In this document: piece by piece, positions 36,819 to 45,662 of the stretch
Layout of the letters: the number at the start of each line of letters is the position of its first letter
How positions within the stretch are numbered: position 1 is the stretch's first letter
NCBI RefSeq assembly: GCF_009758205.1
Contig: NZ_WRXN01000003.1
Coordinates: 310,001-374,000, forward strand
DNA length: 64,000 bases
From: Chitinophaga tropicalis
GTDB taxonomy: Bacteria; Bacteroidota; Bacteroidia; Chitinophagales; Chitinophagaceae
Reading direction: 5' to 3'
The notes under the pieces: generated by a model
Told to the model about the DNA's origin: nothing
The model's database searches: none
Seen by the model: the letters and a program-made list of their open reading frames with translations, nothing else
Made by a program: the position numbers and the translations under genes

Positions 36819-36900
36819 ACTGATAAGCGATCGTTACTCCGGCAATAACCAGGGACACGAGTATAGCCGCTGATAATCAATTTATAGAGCAGGATTCTCC
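36769..36900 (-). pseudogene. C-terminal remnant of an FtsX/MacB-type ABC permease
   Basis: On the minus strand, ending at TGA 36769-36771, the frame reads AAILVSLVIAGVTIAYQ and continues SIRAGLANPLKSLTTE. The pattern [TV]I-x-[FY]Q-[SA]-[IL]-[RK]-A-x-x-[AG]-NP-x-[KE]-SL-x-[TS]E is how Bacteroidota FtsX-like permeases end. Upstream the frame meets a stop at once; the segment RILLYKLIIS, which could belong to the preceding helix, is in another frame. I read this as a decayed gene of which only the tail survives. Confidence 0.55.
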
Positions 36901-37016
36901 ATTGTTATTGTTCATTTTTATCCAATGATGTGCGTTTTTGGACAGTGAGGGTGTTTCAGTTTGGAAATATTAAATATAACTTCTACCTTATTGCCAGGTT
37001 ATGTAAAAAACTATTC

Positions 37017-37568
37017 ATGCTTGTAAGTAGACGAACCGCGTTAAAACAGGTCCTTTTTGTCTCGGCCGGATTGGCATTATTACCTTCCTGCTTCCGAAAA
37101 ACGCCACCAGCTTCCATAAAACTCAGGAATATTGTACTGGATGCTGATGATGAGAACGTACTGGCAGCGCTTGCCGATACTCTTATTCCTAAAACAAACA
37201 CACCCGGTGCAAAGGATGTTTCTGCGCATCATTTTACGATGACCATGGTGGACGATTGTTTTAAGAAAGAAGATCAGCAGAGATGGCTGGAGGGTATGAA
37301 GGCGTTTGATAAGTTATGCCGGGATAAATACAGCCATGCGTTTGAGAAATGCACCCCTGACGAAAGGGCATCATTACTGACAACACTGGAAGCCGCGAAA
37401 GCAGATACTGATGCAGCGGCTTATTTTTACCAGACATCAAAGAGGCTAATCATCCAGGGATATACCAGCTCAGAGTATTATTTAACAAAGGTCCAGGTAT
37501 ATGAACTGGTACCTGCAAGATTCCATGGAAGTATTCCTGTTAAACAACCGGACAGAAGGACGGCTTAA
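37017..37568 (+). CDS. Gluconate 2-dehydrogenase subunit 3-family protein (Tat-exported)
   Basis: Encodes 183 residues from the ATG at 37017, chosen because it gives a twin-arginine leader: SRRTALKQVLFVSAGLALLPSC, with a lipobox-like Cys. The domain (LDADDENVLAALADTLIPKTNTPGA, then VDDCFKKEDQQRWLEGM) is the small subunit of FAD-dependent gluconate/sorbitol-type dehydrogenases. It lies 14 bases before a GMC oxidoreductase that has no signal of its own, so the small subunit probably carries the folded complex across the membrane. Confidence 0.88.
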   Translation: MLVSRRTALKQVLFVSAGLALLPSCFRKTPPASIKLRNIVLDADDENVLAALADTLIPKTNTPGAKDVSAHHFTMTMVDDCFKKEDQQRWLEGMKAFDKLCRDKYSHAFEKCTPDERASLLTTLEAAKADTDAAAYFYQTSKRLIIQGYTSSEYYLTKVQVYELVPARFHGSIPVKQPDRRTA

Positions 37569-37582
37569 TTTATTTATTATTT

Positions 37583-39292
37583 ATGGCGAATATTAATAAC
37601 AGCGCGCAGGACCGCACGTTCGATGCTATTGTGATAGGGTCGGGCATCAGCGGAGGCTGGGCTGCAAAGGAGTTTACGGAAAAAGGTCTGAAAACGCTTG
37701 TGCTGGAGAGAGGACGGGATGTGAAGCATCTGAAGGATTATCCTACTACCAATATGTATCCCTGGGAGTTTCCTCACCGGGGACAGATACCTGAAGCTAT
37801 TAAGGAAGAGAACCCTGTAGTGAGCCGTTGTTATGCTTATAAGGAAGATGCCATGCACTTCTTTGTAAAGGATAAGGAGCATCCTTATGTACAGGATAAA
37901 CCTTTTGACTGGATACGAGGATACCAGGTGGGGGGTAAGTCCCTTATGTGGGCCAGGCAGACCCAGCGCTGGAGCAACTATGACTTTGAAGGGCCGGCGC
38001 GGGACGGCTTTGCGGTTGACTGGCCTATCCGTTATGAAGACCTGGCGCCGTGGTACAGTTATGTAGAAAAGTTTGCCGGTATTTCCGGTAATAAAGATGG
38101 TATTGCCCATCTTCCGGATGGGGAGTTCCTGCCTCCTATGGAACTGACAAAAGTTGAAACTTACTTTAAAGATTTTGTGGCGGCCAATTATAAGGACCGT
38201 CATGTTATATACGGCCGTTGCGCTCATCTTTCAGAGCCGCAGCAGATACATAAAGAACAGGGCAGGGTGCAATGTCAGAAAAGGGTACTGTGCCAGCGTG
38301 GCTGTCCTTTTGGCGGCTATTTCAGCAGTAATTCCTCTACTCTTCCCTGGGCGGAGAAAACGGGTAATATGACCCTGCGTCCGTTCTCTGTAGTGCATAG
38401 CATTATTTATGATGAACAGAAGGGCAAGGCTACAGGTGTACGTGTTATAGACACCAATACGAAACAGATGACGGAATTTTATGCGAATGTCATTTTCGTG
38501 AATGCGGCTGCTGTAAATACCAACCTCATCCTGCTTAATTCCACTTCGCACCGTTTCCCTGACGGGCTGGGCAATGACAGCGGGCTGCTTGGTAAATATT
38601 TTGCCTTCCATAACTACCGGGGGCATATTTCTGCGCTGTATGAAGGGTATAAGGAATTTACTACTGAGGGGCGAAGGCCTACCAGCGCTTATATTCCCCG
38701 GTTCAGGAACGTGGAGAAGCAGGAAACTGATTTTCTGCGTGGTTATGCTGCCGGTTTTATTTCGGAGCGGTTTTCCTTTACAAAGAAAGAAGGTTTTGGT
38801 CATAGTCTGAAAGAACAGCTTTTCAATGAAGAGCTAGGCCCCTGGTTTGTAGGTTCTCATATGATGGGAGAGACCATTCCCAAAGAGAAGAGCCGGATCA
38901 CGCTTGATAAGGAGAAAAAGGATGAGTGGGGAATGCCTCTACTGCATGTTGATATGGATTATGATGACAATGATGAGAAGATGCTGAAGGACTTCTTTGA
39001 GCAGATGACCGAGATGTATACCAGGGCCGGTTTTACCGATATTAAAACAAGTGATTCCAAACAGGCGCCGGGTCTTGACATTCACGAGATGGGCGGGGTA
39101 CGTATGGGGAATGACCCTAAAACATCCCTGCTTAATAAGTGGAATCAGCTGCATGCCTGTCAGAATGTTTTTGTGACGGATGGGGCTTGTATGACGTCTA
39201 CTTCTACACAGAATCCATCTCTGACTTATATGGCGCTGACAGCAAGGGCAGTAGACCATGCTGTATCACAGCTGAAAAAAGGAGAGATATAA
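37583..39292 (+). CDS. GMC-family FAD-dependent oxidoreductase
   Basis: Encodes 569 residues. FAD motif DAIVIGSGISGGWAAKEF near 10-27 with LVLERG near 49; YQVGGKSLMWARQTQRW near 113; a cysteine-rich segment CQKRVLCQRGCPFGG near 230-245; the catalytic His is in DIHEMGGVRMG near 510, and NPSLTYMALTARAVD closes the FAD domain. Such enzymes oxidise sugars or polyols and pass electrons to a cytochrome. No signal peptide; export is probably by hitchhiking on the Tat signal of the partner protein encoded just upstream. Confidence 0.93.
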   Translation: MANINNSAQDRTFDAIVIGSGISGGWAAKEFTEKGLKTLVLERGRDVKHLKDYPTTNMYPWEFPHRGQIPEAIKEENPVVSRCYAYKEDAMHFFVKDKEHPYVQDKPFDWIRGYQVGGKSLMWARQTQRWSNYDFEGPARDGFAVDWPIRYEDLAPWYSYVEKFAGISGNKDGIAHLPDGEFLPPMELTKVETYFKDFVAANYKDRHVIYGRCAHLSEPQQIHKEQGRVQCQKRVLCQRGCPFGGYFSSNSSTLPWAEKTGNMTLRPFSVVHSIIYDEQKGKATGVRVIDTNTKQMTEFYANVIFVNAAAVNTNLILLNSTSHRFPDGLGNDSGLLGKYFAFHNYRGHISALYEGYKEFTTEGRRPTSAYIPRFRNVEKQETDFLRGYAAGFISERFSFTKKEGFGHSLKEQLFNEELGPWFVGSHMMGETIPKEKSRITLDKEKKDEWGMPLLHVDMDYDDNDEKMLKDFFEQMTEMYTRAGFTDIKTSDSKQAPGLDIHEMGGVRMGNDPKTSLLNKWNQLHACQNVFVTDGACMTSTSTQNPSLTYMALTARAVDHAVSQLKKGEI

Positions 39293-39309
39293 AGATATAA
39301 CAGCGTTCT

Positions 39310-39356
39310 GATCGCAACCGTTGGTCCCGCTGCAGATGGGAGTGATGGTTGCGATC
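39310..39356 (+). terminator. Terminator of the dehydrogenase operon
   Basis: GATCGCAACC (39310-39319) and GGTTGCGATC (39347-39356) pair across a 27-base loop; TTTATTTT follows. Confidence 0.65.
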
Positions 39357-39588
39357 TTTATTTTGTGCCAGTAAGAGTTTGCTGATAATCTGTCATATAA
39401 TTTTCCATCAATATTAAATATTCCTTTTAATCTAATCTGCACGTTATCTGTTTGATAGCGAATTATTTATTTCAGTGGATAATAAAAATGCACTACATTT
39501 ATTTGAGAAGAGTCCCCAAATTGACAAAATAGCCATTTACAATAGTCCTCACTTAAAAACTGAATGTTCACTCAAAAAACCTCAAAAG

Positions 39589-41508
39589 ATGAAGACTCAT
39601 CAAGAAACCGTCGAAGCCATTGCTGTCAGATTGCAATCTATCAGGGCTTTGAACAGTATTGTTCTCTCTAAAGGGAACCGCGTTATCAATCCTCACCAGT
39701 TTATCTGGAACAGTAAAAGGACCCGTCAGACACCTGTCCCTGTAGCTTTTGATCTCAGTCAGAAAACGCCTTTTGAGCTGGAAGTTCATCTTGCAGCCGA
39801 AAATGGTGCGCTGGGCTCACAATATCAGTTGCAGGCTCTTGCTGATAATGGGGCCGTATTATTTTCCGGCAAAGGCGCCAAGAATGACAGCACAATAACT
39901 GTGCAGGCGCAGGCATCGCCGAAAGCATTTGCGCAGCTGCATAACAATGCACTTCACTGGCAGCTGACCTCAGGTAAAGATGAAGTGATCGGGTTGGGTA
40001 CTACGTGGGTACAGCTTTTCTGGATTGACCTGGCTAATCAGCCGGCGGACGCCTTTAAGAGGGGCATACCGGTGGAAGCCCTGGAGAAATTATATGAATC
40101 TGCTCCGCAGGTGCACCGTTTCCCGGGAGATGAGATCAGTGAATTGGTCAAGAAGGCTAATAAGCTGTATGATGTGGGAAGTATTGTAAATATGATATTT
40201 AATTATGTACCTCCCCGTTATGATATCTGGCAGGGGGCGCCACATTTTGTGAATCTAAGCAATGGCTGGAACAATATCACGCTCTACTATAATGCTTATA
40301 TCTCCGCGCACAATAATAATCCGAGCTCTATTCTGAACTGTTATGATGCGGCGGCAGTATTGCAATACAATCTGCAGTATTATGGCTATTCTGTCAAATA
40401 CTGTTTTATGCAGCCGTTTGGCTATATGCGGTTAACAAATCTCATTGGCCGTGGGCAATGTAATAATCCGTTTTACGGAGCTACGGGAGGTCCGGCAGTG
40501 ATCAGCTCAACCAGTCCTTCGCGTACTGCTTTTCTCAATCATGCTTTCGTCTATCTTCCTTCTACAGGTTGTATTTCGGATGCCTGTGCGGGCCCTCATA
40601 TTGGCAATGAAACGCCAGCTCAATATGTGAATAATGCGACGGATAGCGTATATCCTAATCCGCCGGCGGTAACAAGAGGTACAACTGCCAATATTGGTTA
40701 TTATACCGGTGTGACCAGTATCGTTAATGTGTTCAGCGCTCACCAGGTCCCGGACCTGCCACACGTTGCTGCATTTAAAAAAGAGGTAGGATTTTCTGAG
40801 AAGAGCGTGAAAGAGACCGGTAAGAGGAGTATTGTAGGTAAATGGCCTTCTCCGGCAGAGTACCCGGCTTTCCATAATAAATGGACAATTTACCATGATG
40901 AGATAGTGCCAGGGGAAGAAGAAGTGGTAAAGCTCTGGATGCTGAAAAACGGAGAGCATAATATCTTTATGAAGATCTATGTATCCAGTGCAGGCAATGA
41001 GCTTTCGTATAACCGTTTCCTTTCTACAGGCGGTCTCTCCCAGGGAACAGCGCCTGCTTATGAGCGTGTGGAAGGAATCGGGCATTATGCTGCTATCAGT
41101 AAGGATAAGAGGCAACCGCACCTGTTCTGGGTTGCTGATAACGTAGTAGTGGAAATCTCAGCGTCTGACAATTCAGTTGATCTGAATGCGCTGGCAGAAT
41201 GGTATTACCGCTGGGCTATCAAGAACCGCACTATGGATATTACGGCTCATCTGCCTCATCCCCGTCTGCAATATTCTTCCCTTGAACCAAGGAAAGGAGA
41301 TCAGCTTTTCATTTCCCATTCTTCAGAGGATAATGAACTGCTGGACTTCCTTATTGAAGATGAAGGTCTGCGTCTTGTGTCAGCAGAAGACAAGATCCTT
41401 GTATTTGACGTGCAGAAGCCTGTTAAGAAGGCGATGAAAGTGCTGGTAGTTGACAAGGATACTTTGCTGGTGAACAGCCAGTCTCTGAAACTGAATAGTA
41501 AAGAGTAG
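39589..41508 (+). CDS. Unrecognised protein with possible Cys-His-Asp active site
   Basis: From the ATG at 39589 it encodes 639 residues; a GTG at 39475 would add 38 low-quality residues. No signal peptide. I do not recognise the family. An N-terminal beta-rich part (about 40-150) precedes a helical segment (ISELVKKANKLYDVGSIV) and a core with NCYDAAAVLQYNLQYYGYSVKY (Cys251), FLNHAFVYLP (His318) and GCISDACAGPH (Asp331): order and spacing recall transglutaminase/papain-fold enzymes. A second domain (about 420-600) repeats the WTIYHDEIVPG type of strand, and a beta-rich tail ends the protein. It is transcribed alone. Confidence 0.65.
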   Translation: MKTHQETVEAIAVRLQSIRALNSIVLSKGNRVINPHQFIWNSKRTRQTPVPVAFDLSQKTPFELEVHLAAENGALGSQYQLQALADNGAVLFSGKGAKNDSTITVQAQASPKAFAQLHNNALHWQLTSGKDEVIGLGTTWVQLFWIDLANQPADAFKRGIPVEALEKLYESAPQVHRFPGDEISELVKKANKLYDVGSIVNMIFNYVPPRYDIWQGAPHFVNLSNGWNNITLYYNAYISAHNNNPSSILNCYDAAAVLQYNLQYYGYSVKYCFMQPFGYMRLTNLIGRGQCNNPFYGATGGPAVISSTSPSRTAFLNHAFVYLPSTGCISDACAGPHIGNETPAQYVNNATDSVYPNPPAVTRGTTANIGYYTGVTSIVNVFSAHQVPDLPHVAAFKKEVGFSEKSVKETGKRSIVGKWPSPAEYPAFHNKWTIYHDEIVPGEEEVVKLWMLKNGEHNIFMKIYVSSAGNELSYNRFLSTGGLSQGTAPAYERVEGIGHYAAISKDKRQPHLFWVADNVVVEISASDNSVDLNALAEWYYRWAIKNRTMDITAHLPHPRLQYSSLEPRKGDQLFISHSSEDNELLDFLIEDEGLRLVSAEDKILVFDVQKPVKKAMKVLVVDKDTLLVNSQSLKLNSKE

Positions 41509-41534
41509 ATAAGCAGGATTTGAATACACAGGGG

Positions 41535-41560
41535 CAGCCGGAGTGATCCGGCTGTCTTTT
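41535..41560. terminator. Bidirectional terminator
   Basis: CAGCCGG, 6-base loop, CCGGCTG, then TCTTTTTT on the plus strand; it lies directly beyond the stop of the convergent minus-strand gene. Confidence 0.8.
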
Positions 41561-42523
41561 TTATACTTTCCTCACATCCATCAGCATACCTTTTTCTCCG
41601 TCAGGTTTGATGATGCTTTCAATTACTACGGTCTGGCCTATATGAAGCAGCACATTGCTCTGTTGAAGCAAGGTGCCGTTACCCAGCCTGTACCATTTAT
41701 ACTCAGAAGAAGATTTTCCGCTTCTTACCACAGCTGTTACTATTTCTGTGATAGTAGTGATGACAACGCTTTTCAGGCTGCTGTTGCGGATCTCCCTGAT
41801 AAGTGGTATGCTGTACCATAAGAGAATAGAGAACAATAATATTGGTATTACTCCTAACACTACCAGACCTTCATTTTCCATTCCTATAAGGAAATACATC
41901 AGCAATAAGAGAACGGCTAAAATGCCGAAAGCTGCAAGCCAGGTGTTGCGAAGCTGACGGTATTGCTTTTGTTTATCTGTTTCTTCGAGAGGCACTATTG
42001 TTTCATTGAAGGTCTTATTGTAGTTGGCCTGCAACAGGAGGTCCATACCTGGTTCGAGGTTCACGAGGTGAAGTGTTACGTATTGCCCGGTCCATGCTTC
42101 TGCCTGTTTTATGACCCTCTTATGTATAGGAGAGGAAGAAAGGGAGGTGTGCAGGGGGATATAGGCGTCTGCGATGTTGCTTCCTACCTGGTAGCGCAGG
42201 AATTTATAATCTATAAGTTGTACTGTCTGGAGTATACCGCTTATAAGGTATTTTTGTCCGCTTAGTACGTTGTTCTCCTGTTCTTTCAGCCGGTTGCTCT
42301 TTATTTTCCAGAAATAGATGGCATAGCCGCCGCCACATACCAGGAGGGCAAAGAAAAGTTTACCGATCCAGAAATCAGCAGGGAAAATTATGATGGGGAA
42401 AAGCGAGGGTATAATTAAAATAAGCCCTATCACCAATGGTGTAATGGCTTCCAACCTGCTTTTCTTAAAGAGTAGTTTGAGCAGTTGCTGATCTTCAGGG
42501 GATAAGGGAGCATTTGTTTGCAT
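41561..42523 (-). CDS. Four-helix membrane protein of unknown function
   Basis: Encodes 320 residues: helices at about 25-45, 48-70, 195-214 and 217-240, arranged as two hairpins separated by a soluble domain (about 75-190) that includes YLISGILQTVQLIDYKFLRYQV. The C-terminal soluble part (KSVVITTITEIVTAVVRSGKSS and YRLGNGTLLQQSNVLLHIGQTV) looks like an OB-type beta domain and partly repeats the first soluble domain, suggesting an internal duplication. No recognised family. Confidence 0.6.
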   Translation of the reverse strand: MQTNAPLSPEDQQLLKLLFKKSRLEAITPLVIGLILIIPSLFPIIIFPADFWIGKLFFALLVCGGGYAIYFWKIKSNRLKEQENNVLSGQKYLISGILQTVQLIDYKFLRYQVGSNIADAYIPLHTSLSSSPIHKRVIKQAEAWTGQYVTLHLVNLEPGMDLLLQANYNKTFNETIVPLEETDKQKQYRQLRNTWLAAFGILAVLLLLMYFLIGMENEGLVVLGVIPILLFSILLWYSIPLIREIRNSSLKSVVITTITEIVTAVVRSGKSSSEYKWYRLGNGTLLQQSNVLLHIGQTVVIESIIKPDGEKGMLMDVRKV

Positions 42524-42578
42524 AGGTGTTAAAATGCTGCAATATAATTAAAACCGGGCGGCGGGTTTATCCCCAAAA

Positions 42579-42851
42579 TCAGCGATTCACCCTGTTGAGC
42601 AGCACGGCGAATGATCGCATTTGTTCCCTGGTGGCATTGGCATCATGTTCTGACTGGAGCAGCAATGCCTGGAGATCTTCCATTTGGGTAATGATAACGG
42701 GAGAGATGAAGGTATATTTTCTGAGGATGACCAGGGCTTCTTCCACCTGTGGCATAGCATAGCTGTGGATCTTGAACGTGTAGGGAGGGTCCAGGAAATA
42801 AGACTTTATTTCTGCCAGGCGAATGATGTCCTGATTACTTATTTTCTTCAT
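42579..42851 (-). CDS. Small hypothetical protein
   Basis: Encodes 90 residues from the ATG at 42849-42851 (MKKISNQDIIRLAEIKSYFL); a TTG eight codons upstream is possible. It is mostly helical and soluble with no motif I know. It lies 55 bases upstream of the four-helix membrane protein gene on the same strand and may share its operon. Confidence 0.55.
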   Translation of the reverse strand: MKKISNQDIIRLAEIKSYFLDPPYTFKIHSYAMPQVEEALVILRKYTFISPVIITQMEDLQALLLQSEHDANATREQMRSFAVLLNRVNR

Positions 42852-42986
42852 AGCATTGAGTTTCAGATCCGACAAATGATATACAAAGTTACGAAAGAAA
42901 CCAAACTCTGAGAGGGCTGGTATGTATCTGTCTGATCGGGGGTGGTGGCCGGCTGAAAATTCAGAAAATTATTTATATCTTAAAAC

Positions 42987-44153
42987 ATGCTTAAATCACT
43001 ATCCCAACGCCTGTTGTCAATCGATGCGCTTCGCGCCCTTACCATGCTTGCTATGATCTTCGTTAACGATGTAAGTGGTGTAAGGAATATTCCTTCCTGG
43101 ATCGAGCATGTAGATGCCAGTGCAGATGGCCTCGGCTTTGCGGATACTGTATTTCCGGCCTTCCTCTTCATTGTGGGGCTTTCCATTCCGCTGGCCATAG
43201 GAAGGCGTATTAGTCGCGGGGCCACTTTTATCAGTACGGAAAAGCATATTGTTATCCGTTCCATAGCGCTTATTGTGATGGGCTTCTTCCACGTTAACCT
43301 TGAAAGTTACAGTAGTGAGGCGGTTTTGCCCCGTGCGCTGTGGCTGCTTCTCATTACTATTGCTTTTTTCCTGGTATGGCTGGATTATCCTGATACGGTG
43401 AGCAGCAGGAACAAATACCTGCTGATGGGTACCGGCATTGTGATATTGCTGGTAATGGCTGCCCTGTATAAGGGGGGCGAGCCTGGTCAAACGCACTGGA
43501 TGGAGCCTTCCTGGTGGGGGATACTGGGTATTATTGGCTGGGCATATCTTATCAGCGCTACCCTGTACCTGCTGGTAAAAGGGAGGCTGTCTGCGCTGGT
43601 GCTTGTCCTGGTTGTTTTTCTCGGAATTAATATAGCCACGCATGCGGGCTGGATGCGTTTCAGTATTCCTGTGCTGGGAGATGCTTCTTCTGCTGCGCTT
43701 ATTATGGGAGGGGCGGTGCTTACTACCCTTTATTCCTGGTTACAGGAGAGAGGGAAGCAGCCGGGTATCTTCATTGTTATAGGAGTACTGGCCATTGCTG
43801 CAGGGCTTCTTATACGGCCTTATACGGACGGGATCTCGAAGATCAGGGCTACGCCGTCCTGGGTGCTGATCTGTGCAGGCATCACTACTTTGCTTTTTAT
43901 CCTGCTGATCTGGCTGGTAGATGTGAAGGGGAAGATGAGCTGGTTTAATGCCATACGTCCTGCCGGCACAAGTACGCTTACCTGTTACCTTATTCCCTAC
44001 CTGGTGGTGGCTGTTTCCGGACTGGTACATTTTCAGTATCCGTCAGCGTTAAGTGAGGGTTGGCTGGGGTTATTGCGTTCAATAGCCTTCGCTTTCCTTG
44101 TAATAGCGATAGTGGGCTGGATGGAAAAGAAGAAAGTAAGACTGAAGATATAG
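42987..44153 (+). CDS. Second HGSNAT/DUF5009-like transmembrane protein
   Basis: Encodes 388 residues with about eleven membrane helices. LLSIDALRALTMLAMIFVND at the start and EHVDASADGLGFADTVFPAFLFIVGLSIPLAIG near 38-70 are family signatures; His41 is the probable acyl-transfer histidine. It is a distant relative of the protein at 34312-35364 but longer, without the HPWHG form. The gene stands alone and ends four bases before the stop of the convergent NADH dehydrogenase gene. Substrate unknown. Confidence 0.87.
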   Translation: MLKSLSQRLLSIDALRALTMLAMIFVNDVSGVRNIPSWIEHVDASADGLGFADTVFPAFLFIVGLSIPLAIGRRISRGATFISTEKHIVIRSIALIVMGFFHVNLESYSSEAVLPRALWLLLITIAFFLVWLDYPDTVSSRNKYLLMGTGIVILLVMAALYKGGEPGQTHWMEPSWWGILGIIGWAYLISATLYLLVKGRLSALVLVLVVFLGINIATHAGWMRFSIPVLGDASSAALIMGGAVLTTLYSWLQERGKQPGIFIVIGVLAIAAGLLIRPYTDGISKIRATPSWVLICAGITTLLFILLIWLVDVKGKMSWFNAIRPAGTSTLTCYLIPYLVVAVSGLVHFQYPSALSEGWLGLLRSIAFAFLVIAIVGWMEKKKVRLKI

Positions 44154-44156
44154 ATG

Positions 44157-45494
44157 TTATACCTGTACTACCGGCCTGGTTTCTGCTGGTTTCGGCTCTG
44201 CAGGTTTTGGGTCCGGCGGTTTGTTGATCGGTTTGATGATCATACGCAGTGCCTGGTCCATGGTAAGGTATGCCACGGTCCAGTTATACATTGTTTTGAG
44301 TTTATTACGATAGTTAATAAGAGAGTAAAGGTGAATGACGAGCCATAACGCCCAGGCCAGAAAGCCGGATACATGGAATTTAGGCCTGGGAATATCAGCT
44401 ACGGCGTCATTTCTTCCTATAATGGCCATGGAGCCTTTATCCGTGTATCTGAAGGGGGTGAGGGACCTGCCGTTAGCCATGGCTATAAAGTTCTTTGCCA
44501 GGTTCTTGCCCTGCTGCATAGCTACCTGCGCCAGCTGGGGGTGTCCTTTGGGGAAGGCTTCCTCATGGGTCTGGAGGCTGGAGTCGCCGATGGCGTAGAT
44601 GTAGTCTACACCGGTCACCTCATTATATTCGTCTGTGATCATCCTGCGGCCTACGCCTAAGCTGGCGGCGGGAATACCTTCGAAGGTACAGGCTGTGACC
44701 CCTGTTGCCCAAATGAGGTTTTTGGTATCGATAGGATCTCCGTTTGATAAGATAACCTGGTCGTCTACAAAATCTTTTACCCGTGTATTGAGTTTTATTT
44801 TTACGCCAAGCCTGCGCAGGGAGTCGTATGTATGTTTCTGTGATTTGGTGCTCATTGGTTCGAGCAGGGCGTCACCGCCGTTGATGAGGTAGATATCGCC
44901 GCCGTGGCCCTGGAGTTCAGGATAGTCTTTACGGGCTATATACAATCTCAGTTCTGCCAGCATTCCGGATATTTCGACACCGGTGGGGCCGCCTCCTGCA
45001 ATGACGATGGTCAGCAGTTTCTTCCTTTCTGCCGGATCGTTGATCACGCAGGCCAGTTCCAGGCGTTTCAGCAGTGTGTTCCTCATTTCCAGGGCATCGT
45101 TCACCGTTTTCATGGGGATAGCGTTGCGCCTGATGTTTTCATTACCGAAATAATTGGTTTCTGTGCCTGTGGCAAAGACCAGGTAGTCGTAAGAGAGCTC
45201 TCCGTTATTGAGATAGCAGGTACGGGTGGCCGGGTCCACACGCAGTAGTTCACCCATGTGAAAGCGGACATTCTTTTTGCCCCTGAGCAATTTCCTGAAA
45301 GGGTAGCAGATGCTGGAGGTTTCCAGGAAGCCGGTGGCGAGCTGATAAATTAACGGTGGAAAAAAATTGTAATTGTTCTTGTCTACCAGCGTGATGTGAA
45401 AGCGTTTATCATGCTGTAATTTTTGTATCAGATTAATCCCGGCAAAACCTCCTCCAATAATGACTATTTTTTTGATCCCATCTTTTGTTTCCAT
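44157..45494 (-). CDS. Type II NADH:quinone oxidoreductase (NDH-2)
   Basis: Encodes 445 residues. FAD site VIIGGGFAGINL at 11-22; NADH site IVIAGGGPTGVEISGMLAEL near 165; second FAD contact VDYIYAIGDSS near 298. The C-terminal part has a membrane-active segment (FLAWALWLVIHLYSLINY) and a proline-rich tail (NKPPDPKPAEPKPAE). NDH-2 passes electrons from NADH to the quinone pool without pumping protons. The tail is longer than in typical NDH-2. Confidence 0.92.
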   Translation of the reverse strand: METKDGIKKIVIIGGGFAGINLIQKLQHDKRFHITLVDKNNYNFFPPLIYQLATGFLETSSICYPFRKLLRGKKNVRFHMGELLRVDPATRTCYLNNGELSYDYLVFATGTETNYFGNENIRRNAIPMKTVNDALEMRNTLLKRLELACVINDPAERKKLLTIVIAGGGPTGVEISGMLAELRLYIARKDYPELQGHGGDIYLINGGDALLEPMSTKSQKHTYDSLRRLGVKIKLNTRVKDFVDDQVILSNGDPIDTKNLIWATGVTACTFEGIPAASLGVGRRMITDEYNEVTGVDYIYAIGDSSLQTHEEAFPKGHPQLAQVAMQQGKNLAKNFIAMANGRSLTPFRYTDKGSMAIIGRNDAVADIPRPKFHVSGFLAWALWLVIHLYSLINYRNKLKTMYNWTVAYLTMDQALRMIIKPINKPPDPKPAEPKPAETRPVVQV

Positions 45495-45584
45495 GATGCT
45501 GATATATTCAGATACTGTAAATATAATTAATCCCCCTTTACGAGGTGGAAATAAACCACATTTTATGCCACTATATCGAGATTA

Positions 45585-45617
45585 TTTAACATTCATAAGG
45601 CAGATTATTTATTTTTG
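45585..45617 (+). promoter_or_regulatory. Possible promoter of the SGNH gene
   Basis: TATTTTTG at 45610-45617 matches TAnnTTTG; TTTA at 45585-45588 lies 21 bases upstream as a weak -33. Leader about 40 bases. Confidence 0.4.
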
Positions 45618-45662
45618 CCGGGTTAACAGCGGGGAAAAGTTATTAAAAAGCAGAAATACGTT

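Noticed and set aside
39475-39588. GTG start extending the 39589 protein by 38 residues
   Set aside because: AT-rich and unlike the rest of the protein; the ATG at 39589 has better context.
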